Positions 20,880-31,466 of a DNA stretch of 64,000 bases are shown piece after piece. A program made the translations under genes and the position numbers. Where the stretch lies: assembly GCF_007565055.1 (NCBI RefSeq), contig NC_044560.1, forward strand, positions 50,429,030 through 50,493,029. The letters are read 5' to 3'. The notes under the pieces were generated by a model. That model was not told where the DNA came from. It saw only the letters and a list, made by a program, of their open reading frames with translations, and did no database searches. The stretch's first letter is position 1. Every line of letters starts with the position of its first letter. Origin of the DNA: Rhinopithecus roxellana (Eukaryota > Chordata > Mammalia > Primates > Cercopithecidae).

Positions 20880-21693
20880 TTCTCGATTGTAATTATTATA
20901 TGAGCTTACATACAGTCAAGTCGACTTCCTTTCCCTGAGTAAACATGTATAGATTAGTGACACTACCATCACCTTCAGGACACAGAGGAGCCTGTCACCT
21001 CCAAAACTCCTTGTGCCCCTTTGCTTTGAGTGCTTCACACTCCCCCACCTCTACCCGCTGGTGATCACTGGTTCTCTCTCACTGTGTTTTACCTTTTTCA
21101 GAAGGTCATATAAATGGAATCATGCATAGTATCATCTTTTGAGATGGTCTTTTCACTCAGCACGATACCTTTGAGATTCATCTATGTTATCTGGTATTCT
21201 TTTTAATTGCTAAGTAGTATCCCATTGTATGGATAAACTGCAATTTGTTTATCCACGCCGCATTGTTTCCAGTGTTTGGTAATTATGAAAAGAGAAGTTA
21301 TACCATTTATGTGCAGGATTTTGTGTGAACACACTTTTTCATTTTTTCGCATTAAATATCTAGGAATGGGACTGCTGAGCTATATGGCAAGTGTAGGTTT
21401 AGCTTTGTGTGAAACTGCAGACTTCTTTGCAGAGCGGCTCTGTGATTTTGCATTTTCACCAGCAGTGAGTGAAAGTTTCAGTTGACCCACATCATCGTGA
21501 ACACTTGGCTTTGTCTTCTTTTTTCTTAGCCATTTTCACAGGTTATAGTGGTGTCTCTATCTCATTGTGGTTTTTAATTTGCATTTTCTTAGAGGCTGAT
21601 AATGTTTAACATCTTTTTATGTGCATATTTACCATATGAATACTTTCTTTGGTGAAGTGTCTCATTTTTTTGCCCTTTAAAAAAATGGATACA
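20880..21693 (-). mobile_element. L1M LINE, 3' region, reverse orientation (piece 1)
   Basis: 'ggtcatataaatggaatcat', 'tatcccattgtatggataaa', 'tctaggaatgggactgctga' and 'tctcattgtggtttttaatt' follow the antisense of the L1 ORF2 end and 3' UTR. It is many-times disrupted and not coding. Confidence 0.85.
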
Positions 21694-21990
21694 GGCTGGG
21701 TGCAGTGGCTCATGCCTGTAATCCTAGCACTTTGGAAGGCCGGGGTGGGTGGATCATCTGAGGTCAGGAGTTCAAGACCAGCCTGGCAAACATGGTGAAA
21801 CCCCATCTCAATTAAAAACACAAAAATTAGCCTGACGTGTTAGCATGCACCTGTAATCCCAGCCACTCAGGAGGCTAAGGCAGGAGAATCGCTTGAACCC
21901 GGTGGGGCGGAGGTTGCAGTGAGCGGAGATCGCACCATTGCACTCCAGTCTGGGCAACAAGAATGAAACTCCATCTAAAGAAAAAGAAAA
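21694..21990 (+). mobile_element. AluS element inserted in L1M
   Basis: A full-length dimer from 'ggctgggtgcagtggctcat' to a short A-rich tail. Flanks aaaaatggat (before) and aaaaatgat (after) suggest the target duplication. The L1 sequence continues on the other side. Confidence 0.94.
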
Positions 21991-22506
21991 AAAAATGATG
22001 CTTTGCTTCTTACTGTTGAGATTTGAGACTTCTTTATGTTTTTCTGAATATAAGTCTTACGTTGAATATGTGAGCCGGACATATTTTCTTCCAGTCTTAA
22101 CTTGTCGTTTGTTTTCTATTGCTGCGTTTATCATTAACTGTCTCTCTGTCTGTTTATCTTTGCTATTTTTTTCTATCCTGATGTTTACTAAAGCCCGTCT
22201 AGCTTTCTTATGATCAGTATTTGTATCGTATGTCTTTTCTTATCCTTTACCTTTTAAAATATACTTTTTATTTTGGAATAACTTTATGTATTCAGGGAGT
22301 TCTCATGTATCCTTCACCCATTTTCCCCTGATGTTAACATCTTACATTATCATGATATGTTGTCAACACTAAGAAATTAACACTGGCACAATACTATTAA
22401 CCAAATTATAGACTTTAATGTGGATTCATGCATTTCTTAGTAAAGACTTTTTTTCTCCTCTAGGATCCAATTCAGGATTTGTTATTACATTTAGTTATCA
22501 TGTGTC
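21991..22506 (-). mobile_element. L1M LINE, reverse orientation (piece 2)
   Basis: Degenerate antisense L1 sequence ('gaatataagtcttacgttga') leads into 'gggagttctcatgtatcctt', 'ctgatgttaacatcttacat' and 'aactattaaccaaat'-like sequence shared with 29865-30115. The junction near 22240 may join two L1 insertions. Confidence 0.7.
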
Positions 22507-22507
22507 A

Positions 22508-22824
22508 GGTATGGGCTCAGTGGCTCATGCCTGTAACCCCAGCACTTTGGGAGACAAAGGTGGGAGGGTCACTTCAGCCCAGGAGGTCGAGATCAGCCTG
22601 GGCAAACAGTGAGAACTTGCCTCTACAAAAAATCAAAATAAAAAAAAAATTAGCTGGGTGTATGGCATGTGCCTGCCATCCCTGCTACTTGGGAGGCTAA
22701 GACGGGAGGATTGCTTGAGTCTAGGGGGCTGAGGCTGCAGTGAGTCATGATTGCGTCATGGCATTCCACCCTGAGTGACGGAGCAAAATCACATCACTAA
22801 AATCAATCAATTAATTAATTAAAA
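22508..22824 (+). mobile_element. AluJ element inserted in L1M
   Basis: A diverged dimer starting 'ggtatgggctcagtggctca', with a J-like middle ('gagatcagcctgggcaaaca') and an AATT-rich tail. Flanks agttatcatgtgtc (22493-22506) and agttattgtgtc (22825-22836) differ by a 2-bp gap and are the target duplication. Confidence 0.93.
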
Positions 22825-23510
22825 AGTTATTGTGTCTCCTTCGTCTCCTCTGATTTGTAACACTTTCTTGGGCTTTTCTTGGATTTCCTGACCTTGGCAA
22901 TTTTGGTGAGTACTGGTCAGGTATTTTGTAAAATTTCCCTCAATTTGGGTTGTCTGACACTTTCTTATGATAGAATAGGCTTGCACAGGTGAAGTGCCTG
23001 TCTCACTGTATCATCTCAGGAGATACCTGATACCAACATAACCGCTGACCTTAACCTTGATCACTTGGTTACAGACTTGTCTGCCACATTTCTCTCTGTC
23101 AAGTTACTGTTTTAGTTTTCCTTTCCGTATTCTGTTTTTTGGAAATGAGTCACTAAATCCAGCCCACATGCGGGGGGAAAGAAATTGAGCTCCACCTCCT
23201 GGAGTGGGAAGCTGCTCCATGGACCAGGATTAGAAGACTTTTCGTAGGGCTTCTGTTTTCACCCAGTGAATGGTTCTAGATTTCAGGCCACCTTTGAATC
23301 AAGGGCACAATGGGGGACTCCTGGAGGAAAAAATCAACAGGAAACTCACCAACAGTTTGCTGTTGCTTGAAGTTGTTTCCTTTGCAGATTCACCTGCTAT
23401 CATCTGCTTTTCAGAGTCCTTAGATAGCTGCTCTATGATTTATTTGCAGGGTTTTCAGTTGCTTTTAGTAGGAGCAAGACAGAGTGAAGGGTGAATATAC
23501 CATCTTGATT
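22825..23510 (-). mobile_element. L1M LINE, reverse orientation (piece 3)
   Basis: 'ggtgagtactggtcaggtat', 'aaccttgatcacttggttac' and 'agctccacctcctggagtgg' continue the antisense L1M 3' region. 'gttttcagttgcttttagta' near 23450 is typical L1 3' UTR. Confidence 0.75.
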
Positions 23511-23544
23511 GGAACAAGAAACCCCTCATTTATTTTTTATTCTC

Positions 23545-23930
23545 TGGTTATGTCACTCCCATTCACTCATTCACATATCCCTCATTCTTTTATGCGTTAT
23601 TATATACCTGCTCATAAAATCATATATATGTCAATCAATACCCCTGATTTGACCACATAATCAGGTGTTATGCTAGTCGCTGCAGATACAGACATGAAAT
23701 ATAGTTCCTACCTCAAAAAAATTATTGGGCTAGAAGGCAAACAGACGAATTATCATATGTAAAGACAGTGGAATGACTGCTATGATATATGGAAGCCCCA
23801 GCTGCCTTAAATGAGGGGATCTGTAAGAAAACATCCTGGCTTCAGGGAGTTGTCTCCTTTGGGACAAATCAATGTGGGGTAGGCAAGCATTTCACTTTGA
23901 AAGGACAGCATGCACTGAGACACTGGATTA
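23545..23930 (-). mobile_element. L2 LINE, 3' part, reverse orientation
   Basis: 'cattcactcattcacatatc' followed by 'gctgcagatacagacatgaa', 'gggctagaaggcaaacagac' and 'gaaaacatcctggcttcagg' follows reverse L2 through the 3' UTR. Confidence 0.65.
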
Positions 23931-24440
23931 GGAAATCAAAGGGACACATTTGAAGAAGCGGTGTCTTACCTCCAACCTAGGCCTTCCTGAGATTTCAGGA
24001 CAGGGGTGTGACTGAACACAATCCTAGAGTGGAGCATGAGGACTCTTCCAAGGTCATCCCTGAGTTTAGAAAATTTACATTTGGTGGTTGGTCTCTCCTA
24101 TCCTATTCTCACCCATCCTGGGAGGTTCCATCTGCTTGGTTTTCTATTATTTGCAGTAGTGTAGGCTTTGTTTCCAGGACCCTGGCCAGTTTGTCAGAGG
24201 ACATGCACATCATCTATGAAGGGCAGAAAGGCAGCAGAGCCTGACTTTGCAGCTGCATCTGAAAAAGAGTGGGGGTAACCTGGCTCCCACCCATGTTCAC
24301 GTCCAAGAGGACCCAAGTCCTGAGATTGACCAGTTATCCTCAAGAGCATTCCATCTGTCTCTTTTCTCATCGATTCCAACCCCTGGGAGCTAAGATTAAT
24401 TCCCATTGTATATGCAGGTACTACAGCCTCTCTGGCCCTT
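23931..24440. other. No gene; unassigned sequence
   Basis: The frames at 24008-24244 (plus) and 24194-24478 (minus) are short and featureless. I see no nameable repeat. Confidence 0.45.
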
Positions 24441-24444
24441 CCTC

Positions 24445-24542
24445 TGTGCTTGGCCAATTCATTCAACCATTTATTCATTCATGCATGCATGGATGTATCC
24501 AAGTGTATTCCACTCATATTCTATGCCAGACCTTGGTTTGAC
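24445..24542 (-). mobile_element. L2 3' terminus fragment, reverse orientation
   Basis: 'attcattcaaccatttattc' with 'catattctatgccagacctt' matches the reverse L2 end. Confidence 0.5.
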
Positions 24543-25060
24543 CATCCCTTTGCTGTGAAAATTTTGTTCTGCCTTCTACACTATTTCCATTTTTCCTACC
24601 TCAATGATTATTTCTTCCACTTTCTTTTGATTGATTCTATTTTTTTCTCTACTCTATAAATGTGAATGGACTACCTTTGAACTGTTCTCATAATCTGCCC
24701 TACACTCACATTCTTTAGCCCTGCTGTCCTCACAGCTGAGGCAGCTGTGCAGTTCATTGGTGAGACAGGGAAGGAATGCAAGCATTTTACTCATTCACTT
24801 AGTCTGCCTGCCAGAGCCTCAATTCCAGTAGCTGGGATTTTCCCCGTATTTATGAGACATTAATGGGATCCCTAGTTATAGTTTCTTGTGCTTGTGTCCC
24901 CTGTCCCCAAATTTCTCCCTTGAAAATGTATTGGGCTCTTGCTGCTCCTAGCCTTTTGTTTCCTCCTGTAATTGGAGCTCCTTCACCTGCAAGCTCAACA
25001 CCAGGGCCAGCCCCCCATCTTGGAGCACAGAATCAGTTCCCTGTGGATCTGATCCTCATT
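24543..25060. other. No gene; unassigned sequence
   Basis: A 168-codon plus frame at 24863-25369 crosses from this stretch into a MIR and an unassigned repeat and has no recognisable content. Confidence 0.45.
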
Positions 25061-25064
25061 GCAT

Positions 25065-25205
25065 GCTTCAGTATAAAGAAAAAAGCACAAACTGGGGTCA
25101 GATTCATCTGTGCTCCAATTCAAAATTGTTTGAGGCAAGTTGTGCAACTCTTTGATCTCAGTTTTCTAATTGTAAAATTGATCACGGGCAAAATTTCTGT
25201 TATCT
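25065..25205 (+). mobile_element. MIR SINE
   Basis: 'actggggtcagattcatctg', 'gaggcaagttgtgcaactct' and 'tctcagttttctaattgtaa' match forward MIR. Confidence 0.72.
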
Positions 25206-25274
25206 ACCTTCTGTTATCTACCTCTCTATGTGTCTACCTAACAAAACTCTATTTTTATATAGATATCAAGCAAT

Positions 25275-25680
25275 CACACACTTCTGGGGAGGAGGTTGAA
25301 GCCCCCAGTGGGTTAATCTTGATTAAGCCAATCATAGTAATTCCTTTATTTTGCCAACAAGTGCTTTAGGAATGTGCATGTGTTGAAATTCCGGCCAGTG
25401 AGGCATGAGGGGATGTTTGCTGGAAGACATAGGGAAAGTATTTCTGCAAAAGAAAAAGGAGCCTCAGGGAAAGAAACACATACTTTTCTGCCCCAGAATG
25501 TTGTCATCTTATGTGATGCCTGGAGCTGTGGTAGCCATTGCATGAGGCTGCATGTGGCAGACCAAAAGGACATGCCATACCCTCAGGGGAACGGCAGGGT
25601 AGATTAATGAGAAAACTAGTTCTCGATAACATTGTTAAGCCACTTAACCCTAAAACTCTGCCTCGTCCAGTCTTCTTATT
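25275..25680 (+). mobile_element. Old interspersed repeat, family uncertain
   Basis: 'gattaagccaatcatagtaa', 'atgtgatgcctggagctgtg' and 'gtagccattgcatgaggctg' are phrases common to an old LTR/MER-type family. I cannot name it. A run of 18 T follows at 25691-25708. Confidence 0.4.
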
Positions 25681-25789
25681 GCATATGACCTTTTTTTTTT
25701 TTTTTTTTGGTTTAAGTCATTTTTAGTTGAGTTAATGCTATTCATAGGCAAAACTATTCTGATATATGGTATTAGAACACCTATCTTGC

Positions 25790-26100
25790 CATGTTCAAAT
25801 AAGAGACTTTCTGCTCATCTTTTAGATCTCAGTCCAAATGTCACCTCCTCAAGAACGTCTTCCCTGATTCTTCATCCGAGCTTACATTGTTCTGTCATAC
25901 ATTTGCCATTAGCACAATGTATCGTTTCTTCTTTTCTTTCATAGCACTTACGAGCATTTGTTTATCTGGTTGTTCACACTCTCCCTCACTAATCTATTAG
26001 CTCTGAGAGGGCTGGCAGTGTTTCTTTTGATGACCACTGTGTCTCTTGTGGCTAGAATAGTGCCCAATATATAATTGATTCTTAAATATTTGTTAAAGAA
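25790..26100 (+). mobile_element. L2 LINE, 3' part
   Basis: 'tctcagtccaaatgtcacct', 'gaacgtcttccctgattctt', 'ctattagctctgagagggct' and 'atatttgttaaagaataaaa' give the L2 3' UTR to its terminus. Confidence 0.85.
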
Positions 26101-26900
26101 TAAAAATTAATACGTGAATATCAGTAGAAAAGAAAACTGGTACATAGCAGAAAAGTTTATCTTTGTGTCCTTTCTGAGACTGAAAGTTGATCAACTCTCT
26201 CCTTTTTTTCATGTTGACAGATGACTTTGTACCCAATCATTGGCTGATGTATTTCAAAACAACTTTAAATGTACTTTGAAATGCACCATTATTTCATCCC
26301 CTCAGGAGCCAGTACAATTCCTGCCACCCCTTGCTGCTATTCTTTTAGCATTCATGACAGCTAAGCAAACCCCTTCTTTGATTTTTCTTCCTCTGCAGGC
26401 TCTAGGTGACTGATTAGTCATTACTTGTGAATAATGGCCAGGGAGGTTGCTGAGCCATGGAGGAATCTGGCCACCTGGTCACTGAGCACTCAGCTCTCAG
26501 CTAGTAAGATAACAGCAATTTTGCCACCAACACCATTCTAATAGGATGTCCAAAGAGTTTCCTTCCACTGTTCAGTAGGGACCATGAGGATCATGAATAG
26601 AAGGTGATATGAGGGTTTGGGGAAGGATAAACTGGAACAGCTTGACATCCCTCAGGAGTATTTCGGAAACAAGCCAGCACACCATGGTCATTTATTTTTA
26701 TGACACATTAGTTTGCCTTGGAGGGAGAAAGTATGGGAGTTTGGAGAGTTAGAGCTTACAGGGAGAGAGGCAGAGCTTATCCTTAGTTCTCTCTTATCCA
26801 TTGACAAGGAACAACAAGGATGGCATTAATAACAATAATAATAATTACAGGCTCAAGGGAAATGGAGTTGGCAGCAGAGAGTACACATGGTTAGTTATCT
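26101..26900. other. No gene; repeat-poor sequence
   Basis: No repeat recognised. 'tgattagtcattacttgtga' (26411-26431) and 'aacaataataataattacag' (26830-26850) are the only notable words. Possible regulatory content cannot be judged from one sequence. Confidence 0.4.
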
Positions 26901-26904
26901 AGTT

Positions 26905-27205
26905 CAGCATTTCTCAGAAGATGTTTGGCAGAGCACAAGTCTCTCAAATGCCCTTTGCTAAAAGGGTTCATGGTGAAATTACTGTTCTTGGAGAACAGCG
27001 TGCACTTACTTGTCCGCCACCCCACCTCCAGCCCTTTTGACTATACTTTGCTCAGTAAATATGAAGGTTCCTGCATTATAAATAAATCAATTGACTTTGT
27101 CTAAACCAGTGTTCTGGTGTTTATTTCACCAAGGAAACCCTTATTTAAAAAAATTAATATTAACAGCTTCTGGAAGGAAGATATTTTAGGAAATGCTGAT
27201 GTGAG
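26905..27205 (+). mobile_element. Possible hAT-like DNA transposon remnant
   Basis: The left end 'cagcatttctcagaagatgt' and right end 'ggaaatgctgatgtg' are inverted (CAGCATTTC / GAAATGCTG). The interior, with 'caccaaggaaaccctt', is unassigned. I infer the family from the termini only. Confidence 0.45.
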
Positions 27206-27244
27206 CAAGGGTGGTTACTAGGTATTGTTATCTAATATTTACTG

Positions 27245-27520
27245 AGAAATTTATTCATTCATTCATTTAATAGAGAAAGATATATTGAGAGATTCTTTTG
27301 TATAACGTAATGGGCTGGGAGCAACGGACACAGATTTGGCCAATGCCTGCATGAAGCTTACAGTCTAGTGGACAAGACAAAATCAATTTCCCAATTAATT
27401 TCTTTTTTATTACTGTGGTGAGTCTACAATGAGGAGCATAAGATATATATAAATTTAAATAATGGTATAAAAGAGATGGTTAAGGGTAGCTAGGGAAGCC
27501 ATACTGGTTGTCCATAACCG
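27245..27520 (-). mobile_element. L2 LINE, 3' part, reverse orientation
   Basis: 'attcattcattcatttaata', 'atgaagcttacagtctagtg' and 'gtataaaagagatggttaag' follow reverse L2. Confidence 0.7.
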
Positions 27521-28195
27521 AGGATGTCCTGTGATGGGTGACTTTCAAGCTCTAAAATCAAGACAGTCCTGGGCAAATCAGAGTGGTTGCTTGCCCTAAT
27601 AGACCATGACTTCTGGAGTGCCATCTGAAAATCTTATTATGACAGAGAGACCTCTGCGAGGCCGGAGACTTGTTCTCTGGGTTGCTTCAGCTCCTTGAGC
27701 CTGACTTTCTGTCTCTGGGGAATGGAGGTGATGAAGTCTCCTTTCTCTTACGTTTTTTGAGAATAACAAGTGGAGTGATTCCTATGGAAAGCCTTTATCA
27801 GATACCACACGCTTCCTAAGTACAAGGGATGAGTATTCCTTTATGGAAACTAGTTTGTCACTCTCTGAAGGAAAGCCCCTATTTCTCTAGAAGAGGTTTT
27901 TCAGAGCAGATCTCTCGCCACATATCCAGGTTTCTAAATCCTCCAGCAAGAAGCATTTTTCACGGATGCAAGAACAGGAGTGCCTGCGTAAGTTCACATG
28001 GGAAGTGTAAATCACGGAGGGGAGCCACTGGGGTGCTGCAGGACAGCACTTCCTCCCGACCAGAGAAGGCCTCAGCCCAAGAGCAGCTTCCTGCTGCTAG
28101 GCAGGGCCCTAGGCGGGGTGCAGCCGGAGGGCAGTGCCTGGCCTCTGCAGAACCAAAGAGCAGGCTTGCAGTGGGCTTGTGTACTCAGGCGAGTC
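27521..28195. other. No supported gene; contains a 198-codon open frame
   Basis: The plus frame 27829-28425 starts here, crosses a GC-rich patch (27990-28195) and ends inside two MIR pieces. The predicted protein has a Lys/Arg/Ala/Gly-rich middle, no recognisable domain and a MIR-derived C-terminal third, so I treat it as chance. Confidence 0.5.
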
Positions 28196-28199
28196 TCAT

Positions 28200-28292
28200 A
28201 ATCCGCTGGGGTTTTAATGTCTTCCTCTGTAAGGTAGGAATATTGATATTTATTTCATCCAATTATTGGGAACTTTATACTACTGCTACTAA
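28200..28292 (+). mobile_element. MIR SINE fragment
   Basis: 'atgtcttcctctgtaaggta' and 'ggaatattgatatttatttc' correspond to the forward MIR core. A reverse MIR follows closely. Confidence 0.55.
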
Positions 28293-28299
28293 TTCATTA

Positions 28300-28449
28300 A
28301 ATAGTCAGAATTTAATGAATTTACCATGCACAAGAAATTGTGCCATGTGTTTACATGCACATTTCACCACCAAAAAAGTAGATTTGGTTATCTTCCATCT
28401 GACAAATGTAAAAAATGGGGCTTAGAGAGGTTAAGAGGCTTGCCAAGGT
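28300..28449 (-). mobile_element. MIR SINE, reverse orientation, split by a small insertion
   Basis: 'aatgtaaaaaatggggctta' then 'gagaggttaagaggcttgcc' is the reverse MIR core. It resumes at 28549 with 'aaatcacacaattagcaagt', so the block between is an insertion. Confidence 0.78.
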
Positions 28450-28548
28450 AGGTAGGGTGACCAGTTTCATGGTTTGCCCAGGACCAAAAGTCCCACATCG
28501 TGGGCAATCCCTTAGCCCCAGGGAACCTGCGATGGTTGGTCAAGCTAG
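28450..28548. mobile_element. Small DNA-transposon-like insertion inside the MIR
   Basis: About 100 bp starting 'tagggtgaccagtttcatgg' and ending 'gatggttggtcaagcta'. The ends are a weak inverted pair (GGTGACCA / TGGTCA). The position in the MIR is exactly where 'ccaaggtcacacag' would run on uninterrupted. The family is not named. Confidence 0.5.
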
Positions 28549-28590
28549 AAAATCACACAATTAGCAAGTAGTGGAGCTGATATATATTTG
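28549..28590 (-). mobile_element. MIR SINE, remaining end after the insertion
   Basis: 'aaatcacacaattagcaagt' and 'agtggagctgatata' complete the 28300-28449 MIR. Confidence 0.7.
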
Positions 28591-28599
28591 GGGTAGAAG

Positions 28600-28745
28600 A
28601 TTATTTGTTAAAATTGCTAAAAACACAACCAACAATAATTATTATTGCCATTTTATATAATATGTATATATCATATGCTTATATATAATGCATACATAAG
28701 ATACATCATATTATTAATATAGTAATACTCATTATTTGATGAACT
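28600..28745. repeat. AT-rich low-complexity stretch
   Basis: 28655-28740 is almost entirely A and T with short palindromes ('tatatataatgcatacataa', 'atcatatgcttatatataat'). There is no regular unit. Confidence 0.7.
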
Positions 28746-28839
28746 GCCATTTCGATATAAACAAAGTGCTTCTAGCCTTCTAAGAAAACCTCTTTGCATT
28801 AATAATGCTCATCTAACATTAGTGCTACTCATCAGTATT

Positions 28840-29100
28840 TATAGTTTTCTTCTTTCTGTGCCCAGAGCCTTTGATCTCAGCCATGACCAGGTGATTTGTT
28901 TCGACCAATGAAATGTGAGTGCAAGAGATGTGCATCACTTCGGGGCAGAAACATGCAAGAACCAGGGTGCAGTTCTTCATCTTCCTTGCAGTAAATGCTG
29001 ATGGTGCCTCTCCCATATCATTTTTGCTGGCTGGGACACACTCCTCAGCTGCTGTGAGAGTTGGGGTGCCAACAGATCATAGCTGTCTCTGCTCAGGAGG
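28840..29100 (+). mobile_element. Possible old interspersed repeat
   Basis: 'gaccaggtgatttgtttcga' with 'ccaatgaaatgtgagtgcaa' resembles a MER/MLT-type phrase about leaving 'gacttgctttggccaatg'. The family is uncertain. Confidence 0.35.
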
Positions 29101-29104
29101 GTTA

Positions 29105-29330
29105 AGAGCACCAAGTCCGGAGTCAGACCACCTAGTTCAAGTCCAGCTCTGACATGAAAGGCTGTGTGCCCCTAGGCAAGTTGCTTAACATCTCTGAGCC
29201 TTCGTAGTCTTATCTCTATAAGGGAGAATTCCTGCCCTGTACTGTTGATGTGAGGATTATATGAGTAATGCTTGTAAGACTCTTGTAACAGTTTGCACAC
29301 AGTAAGCTCTAAGGTTGGCTATTTTTATTT
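29105..29330 (+). mobile_element. MIR SINE, nearly full length
   Basis: 'gtccggagtcagaccaccta', 'gcaagttgcttaacatctct' and 'gatgtgaggattatatgagt' follow MIR from its tRNA-like part to the 3' region. Confidence 0.88.
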
Positions 29331-29514
29331 CTCCTGCTTTACTTGTTCTCTAGCATAGTATGACAGTGAATACCAAGGTTCCTTATATGTTACTCAAGAG
29401 ACAATTTTGATTCACATGTGAGGAACCAAATTCCAGAGATGCTGAGCAATTTCTTCTACATCACATCGGGCTTAATACTGGAGTTTGAGTAAGAACCAAG
29501 ACAGGAGAATGAGA

Positions 29515-29690
29515 GTAATAACAAGTCAGCAGTTACTATTCACTAGAATAGCATTATCTCATTTAATCGTCACAAAAGCATCTGATCTGGACATTATTAT
29601 AATCTTCATTTTACAGATGTGGAAATAGAGGCAAAAAAGGTGAAGTAAATGTTTACAGTTAGTAGGTAGTGGCAGAGTTAGAAAAAATAG
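29515..29690 (-). mobile_element. MIR SINE, reverse orientation
   Basis: 'tctcatttaatcgtcacaaa', 'attttacagatgtggaaata' and 'gtaggtagtggcagagttag' match reverse MIR. Confidence 0.82.
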
Positions 29691-29864
29691 AAATTTGATA
29701 TTTTAGGATGAACTATTATTGAGCAACAAAAATGGGAACTGTAATTACTATGTTTAAACAATGTGTTGATTATTAGTTTCTTTTTAGAAGAGTAAACATG
29801 ATTGCTCATTTATTTACACAAGTGTTACATACAACCTACACTATTTTATACTTTGCTCTTTATA
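29691..29864. other. No gene; AT-rich unassigned sequence
   Basis: Nothing recognised between the MIR and the following L1 piece. Confidence 0.4.
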
Positions 29865-30115
29865 AAGTGACCTTTTAATTTTAAGAATACCTAGATTTGC
29901 AGAAAGGTTGCAAAGATAGTACAGGGAGTTCCCACCTACCCTTTGCCTGAATTTCCTCAAGGTTAATGTCTTACAACGGTACACTTGTCAAAACCATGGA
30001 ATTAACATTGGTGCATTACTATTAACTAAAATCCAGACTTTATTTGGATTTTGCCAGTTTTTCCACTAATGCTCTTTGTCTATTCCAGGGTCTAGTCCAA
30101 AGACTACCAAATCTT
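29865..30115 (-). mobile_element. L1M 3' region fragment, reverse orientation
   Basis: 'acagggagttcccacctacc', 'aggttaatgtcttacaacgg', 'tggtgcattactattaacta' and 'gggtctagtccaaagactac' align with the same family segment at 22270-22480. Confidence 0.72.
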
Positions 30116-30560
30116 AAGTGAACAAAAAGCCTTGACGATAATGTAAAAGTTTGTTTGCTAATGGAATAGAGATTTGATATGAGGGCAGTGTAATGATAGG
30201 TGATTTTTTTCCTATGTTTAAAACTCTAACACTCTTGTCACATTAACTATTTAGGAGATGTTATTATTGGAAGTCTCCTGTACTGTGAGAGGCTGGCATT
30301 GTCCAACTCAAACCAAGTTGTGGACTGGAAGGGGTGTAAATTATCTGCTGGACCCATAGTATGAGGGAAAAGCATGCGTGAATATGTGTTGAGGGGTATA
30401 GTATGTGATGGGGCAGCTGATCCACCATTTGTCACTAAGGAGGAACAGGAAGAGGCAGGGGCTGGATGTACCTAAATTCTGCCTTGTCAGTCTGTAATCC
30501 AGTGATTGGTAAATCTGGAAGTGACTTCAAAGATTTCTTCAAAATTGGCTTCTGCGATTC
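30116..30560. other. No gene; unassigned sequence
   Basis: One 62-codon minus frame (30247-30435) is present without recognisable content. I see no nameable repeat. Confidence 0.45.
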
Positions 30561-30564
30561 TTAG

Positions 30565-30670
30565 AACAAACATTTATTAAGCATCTGCAGTTTTCCAAGC
30601 TCTCAGTTGGCTGCCTTACATATACTGTCTCCTAGAATCCTCAACATAAGATATCTGTATTCCATTTTTA
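30565..30670 (-). mobile_element. MIR SINE, reverse orientation, split by half an Alu
   Basis: 'aacatttattaagcatctgc' and 'cctagaatcctcaacataag' match the 3' part of reverse MIR. The core continues at 30838-30950 ('gtcagagaggataagcgact', 'ggacacacagcttgtcagtg'). Confidence 0.82.
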
Positions 30671-30837
30671 TTTTATTTTGTTTATTTTTGAGACAGAGTC
30701 TCACTCTCTTGCCCAGACTGGAGTGCAATGGTGTGAACACAGCTTACTGCAGCCTCAACCTCCCAGGCTAAAGTGATCCTCCTGCCTCGGCCTCCCAAAG
30801 TGCTGGGATTACAGGAGGGAGCCACAATGCCAGGCCC
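30671..30837 (-). mobile_element. Alu-related monomer or internally deleted AluJ, reverse orientation
   Basis: Only about 170 bp: 'gagacagagtctcactctct' through 'gctaaagtgatcctcctgcc', then directly 'tcggcctcccaaagtgctgg' to 'gccacaatgccaggcc'. The 'gagtagctgggactac ... gatggtctc' middle is missing. 'actgcagcctcaacctccca' is J-like. Flanks tattccattttta (30658-30670) and tattcccatttt (30839-30850) are the target duplication. Confidence 0.88.
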
Positions 30838-30950
30838 ATATTCCCATTTTAAAGTTCAAAAGAGAGGTCAGAGAGGATAAGCGACTTGCCCAAGGACACA
30901 CAGCTTGTCAGTGGCAGAGCAAGAATTTAAACCCAGGTTTTTCTGAGTTT
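30838..30950 (-). mobile_element. MIR SINE, reverse orientation, second piece
   Basis: 'attttaaagttcaaaagaga' and 'gccaaggacacacagcttg'-type core complete the MIR begun at 30565. Confidence 0.8.
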
Positions 30951-31379
30951 ATTGTTTTTTGATGTTCCAAATTATACTTTTTTGACATCTCCTCAAAAAA
31001 AGTCTTTTTGGAATTTGACATCAAGGGGACATCCTAACATTCTAGTGGGCATTTGGCTAAGAGGCCTGAAGGGATACTTGGGGAAAGAAAAAGAAGGTTT
31101 CAGGAGGCACAGTGGAGTGTTGCGTGTGGATGTTTGTTTGCAGAATTGATGTAGATTTCAATCTCTTACCGCTCTCTCCTTCAGCTGAGCAATAATAAGA
31201 AATCTTGTGTTAGCTCCTGATTAAAACTAGCATTCTGGAGGTTTTGGAGGGGGGCCAGCATGTGCATGAATGAGCAGGGCTCAGTCAGCCTCCAGGTCCA
31301 TCCAGGGGTTCCCTTGAAACTGGCCAAGTTGTTTCCTGGGTTGGATGCTTGGGAAACCTCCAACTTGGGTTTGAGAGTT
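30951..31379. other. No gene; unassigned sequence
   Basis: The small frames at 30952-31149 and 31181-31363 have no recognisable content. I see no nameable repeat. Confidence 0.45.
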
Positions 31380-31466
31380 CACACGTGCATTCATGCACAC
31401 ATACGTGCACATGCATGCACATTCACACACACGCGTACATGCACACACGCACACACAATAAATAAA
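31380..31466. repeat. Degenerate CA/ACATGC microsatellite
   Basis: An impure tract of CACA, ACGTGCA and ATGCAC words ('cacacatacgtgcacatgca', 'cacacacacgcgtacatgca'), ending 'aataaataaa'. It contains several alternating purine-pyrimidine runs, and hence a possible Z-DNA-prone composition. Confidence 0.8.

Noticed and set aside
20498..20903. Pair of 122- and 133-codon frames on opposite strands
   Set aside because: They cover each other nearly fully and show no domain, so at least one, and probably both, arise by chance.
27990..28195. CpG island or promoter
   Set aside because: GC is locally high but CpG is sparse, and no initiation motif stands out.
31380..31466. CRISPR-like or regular tandem array
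   Set aside because: The words are irregular CA/ATGC permutations without spacers or a fixed unit, in a primate genome.
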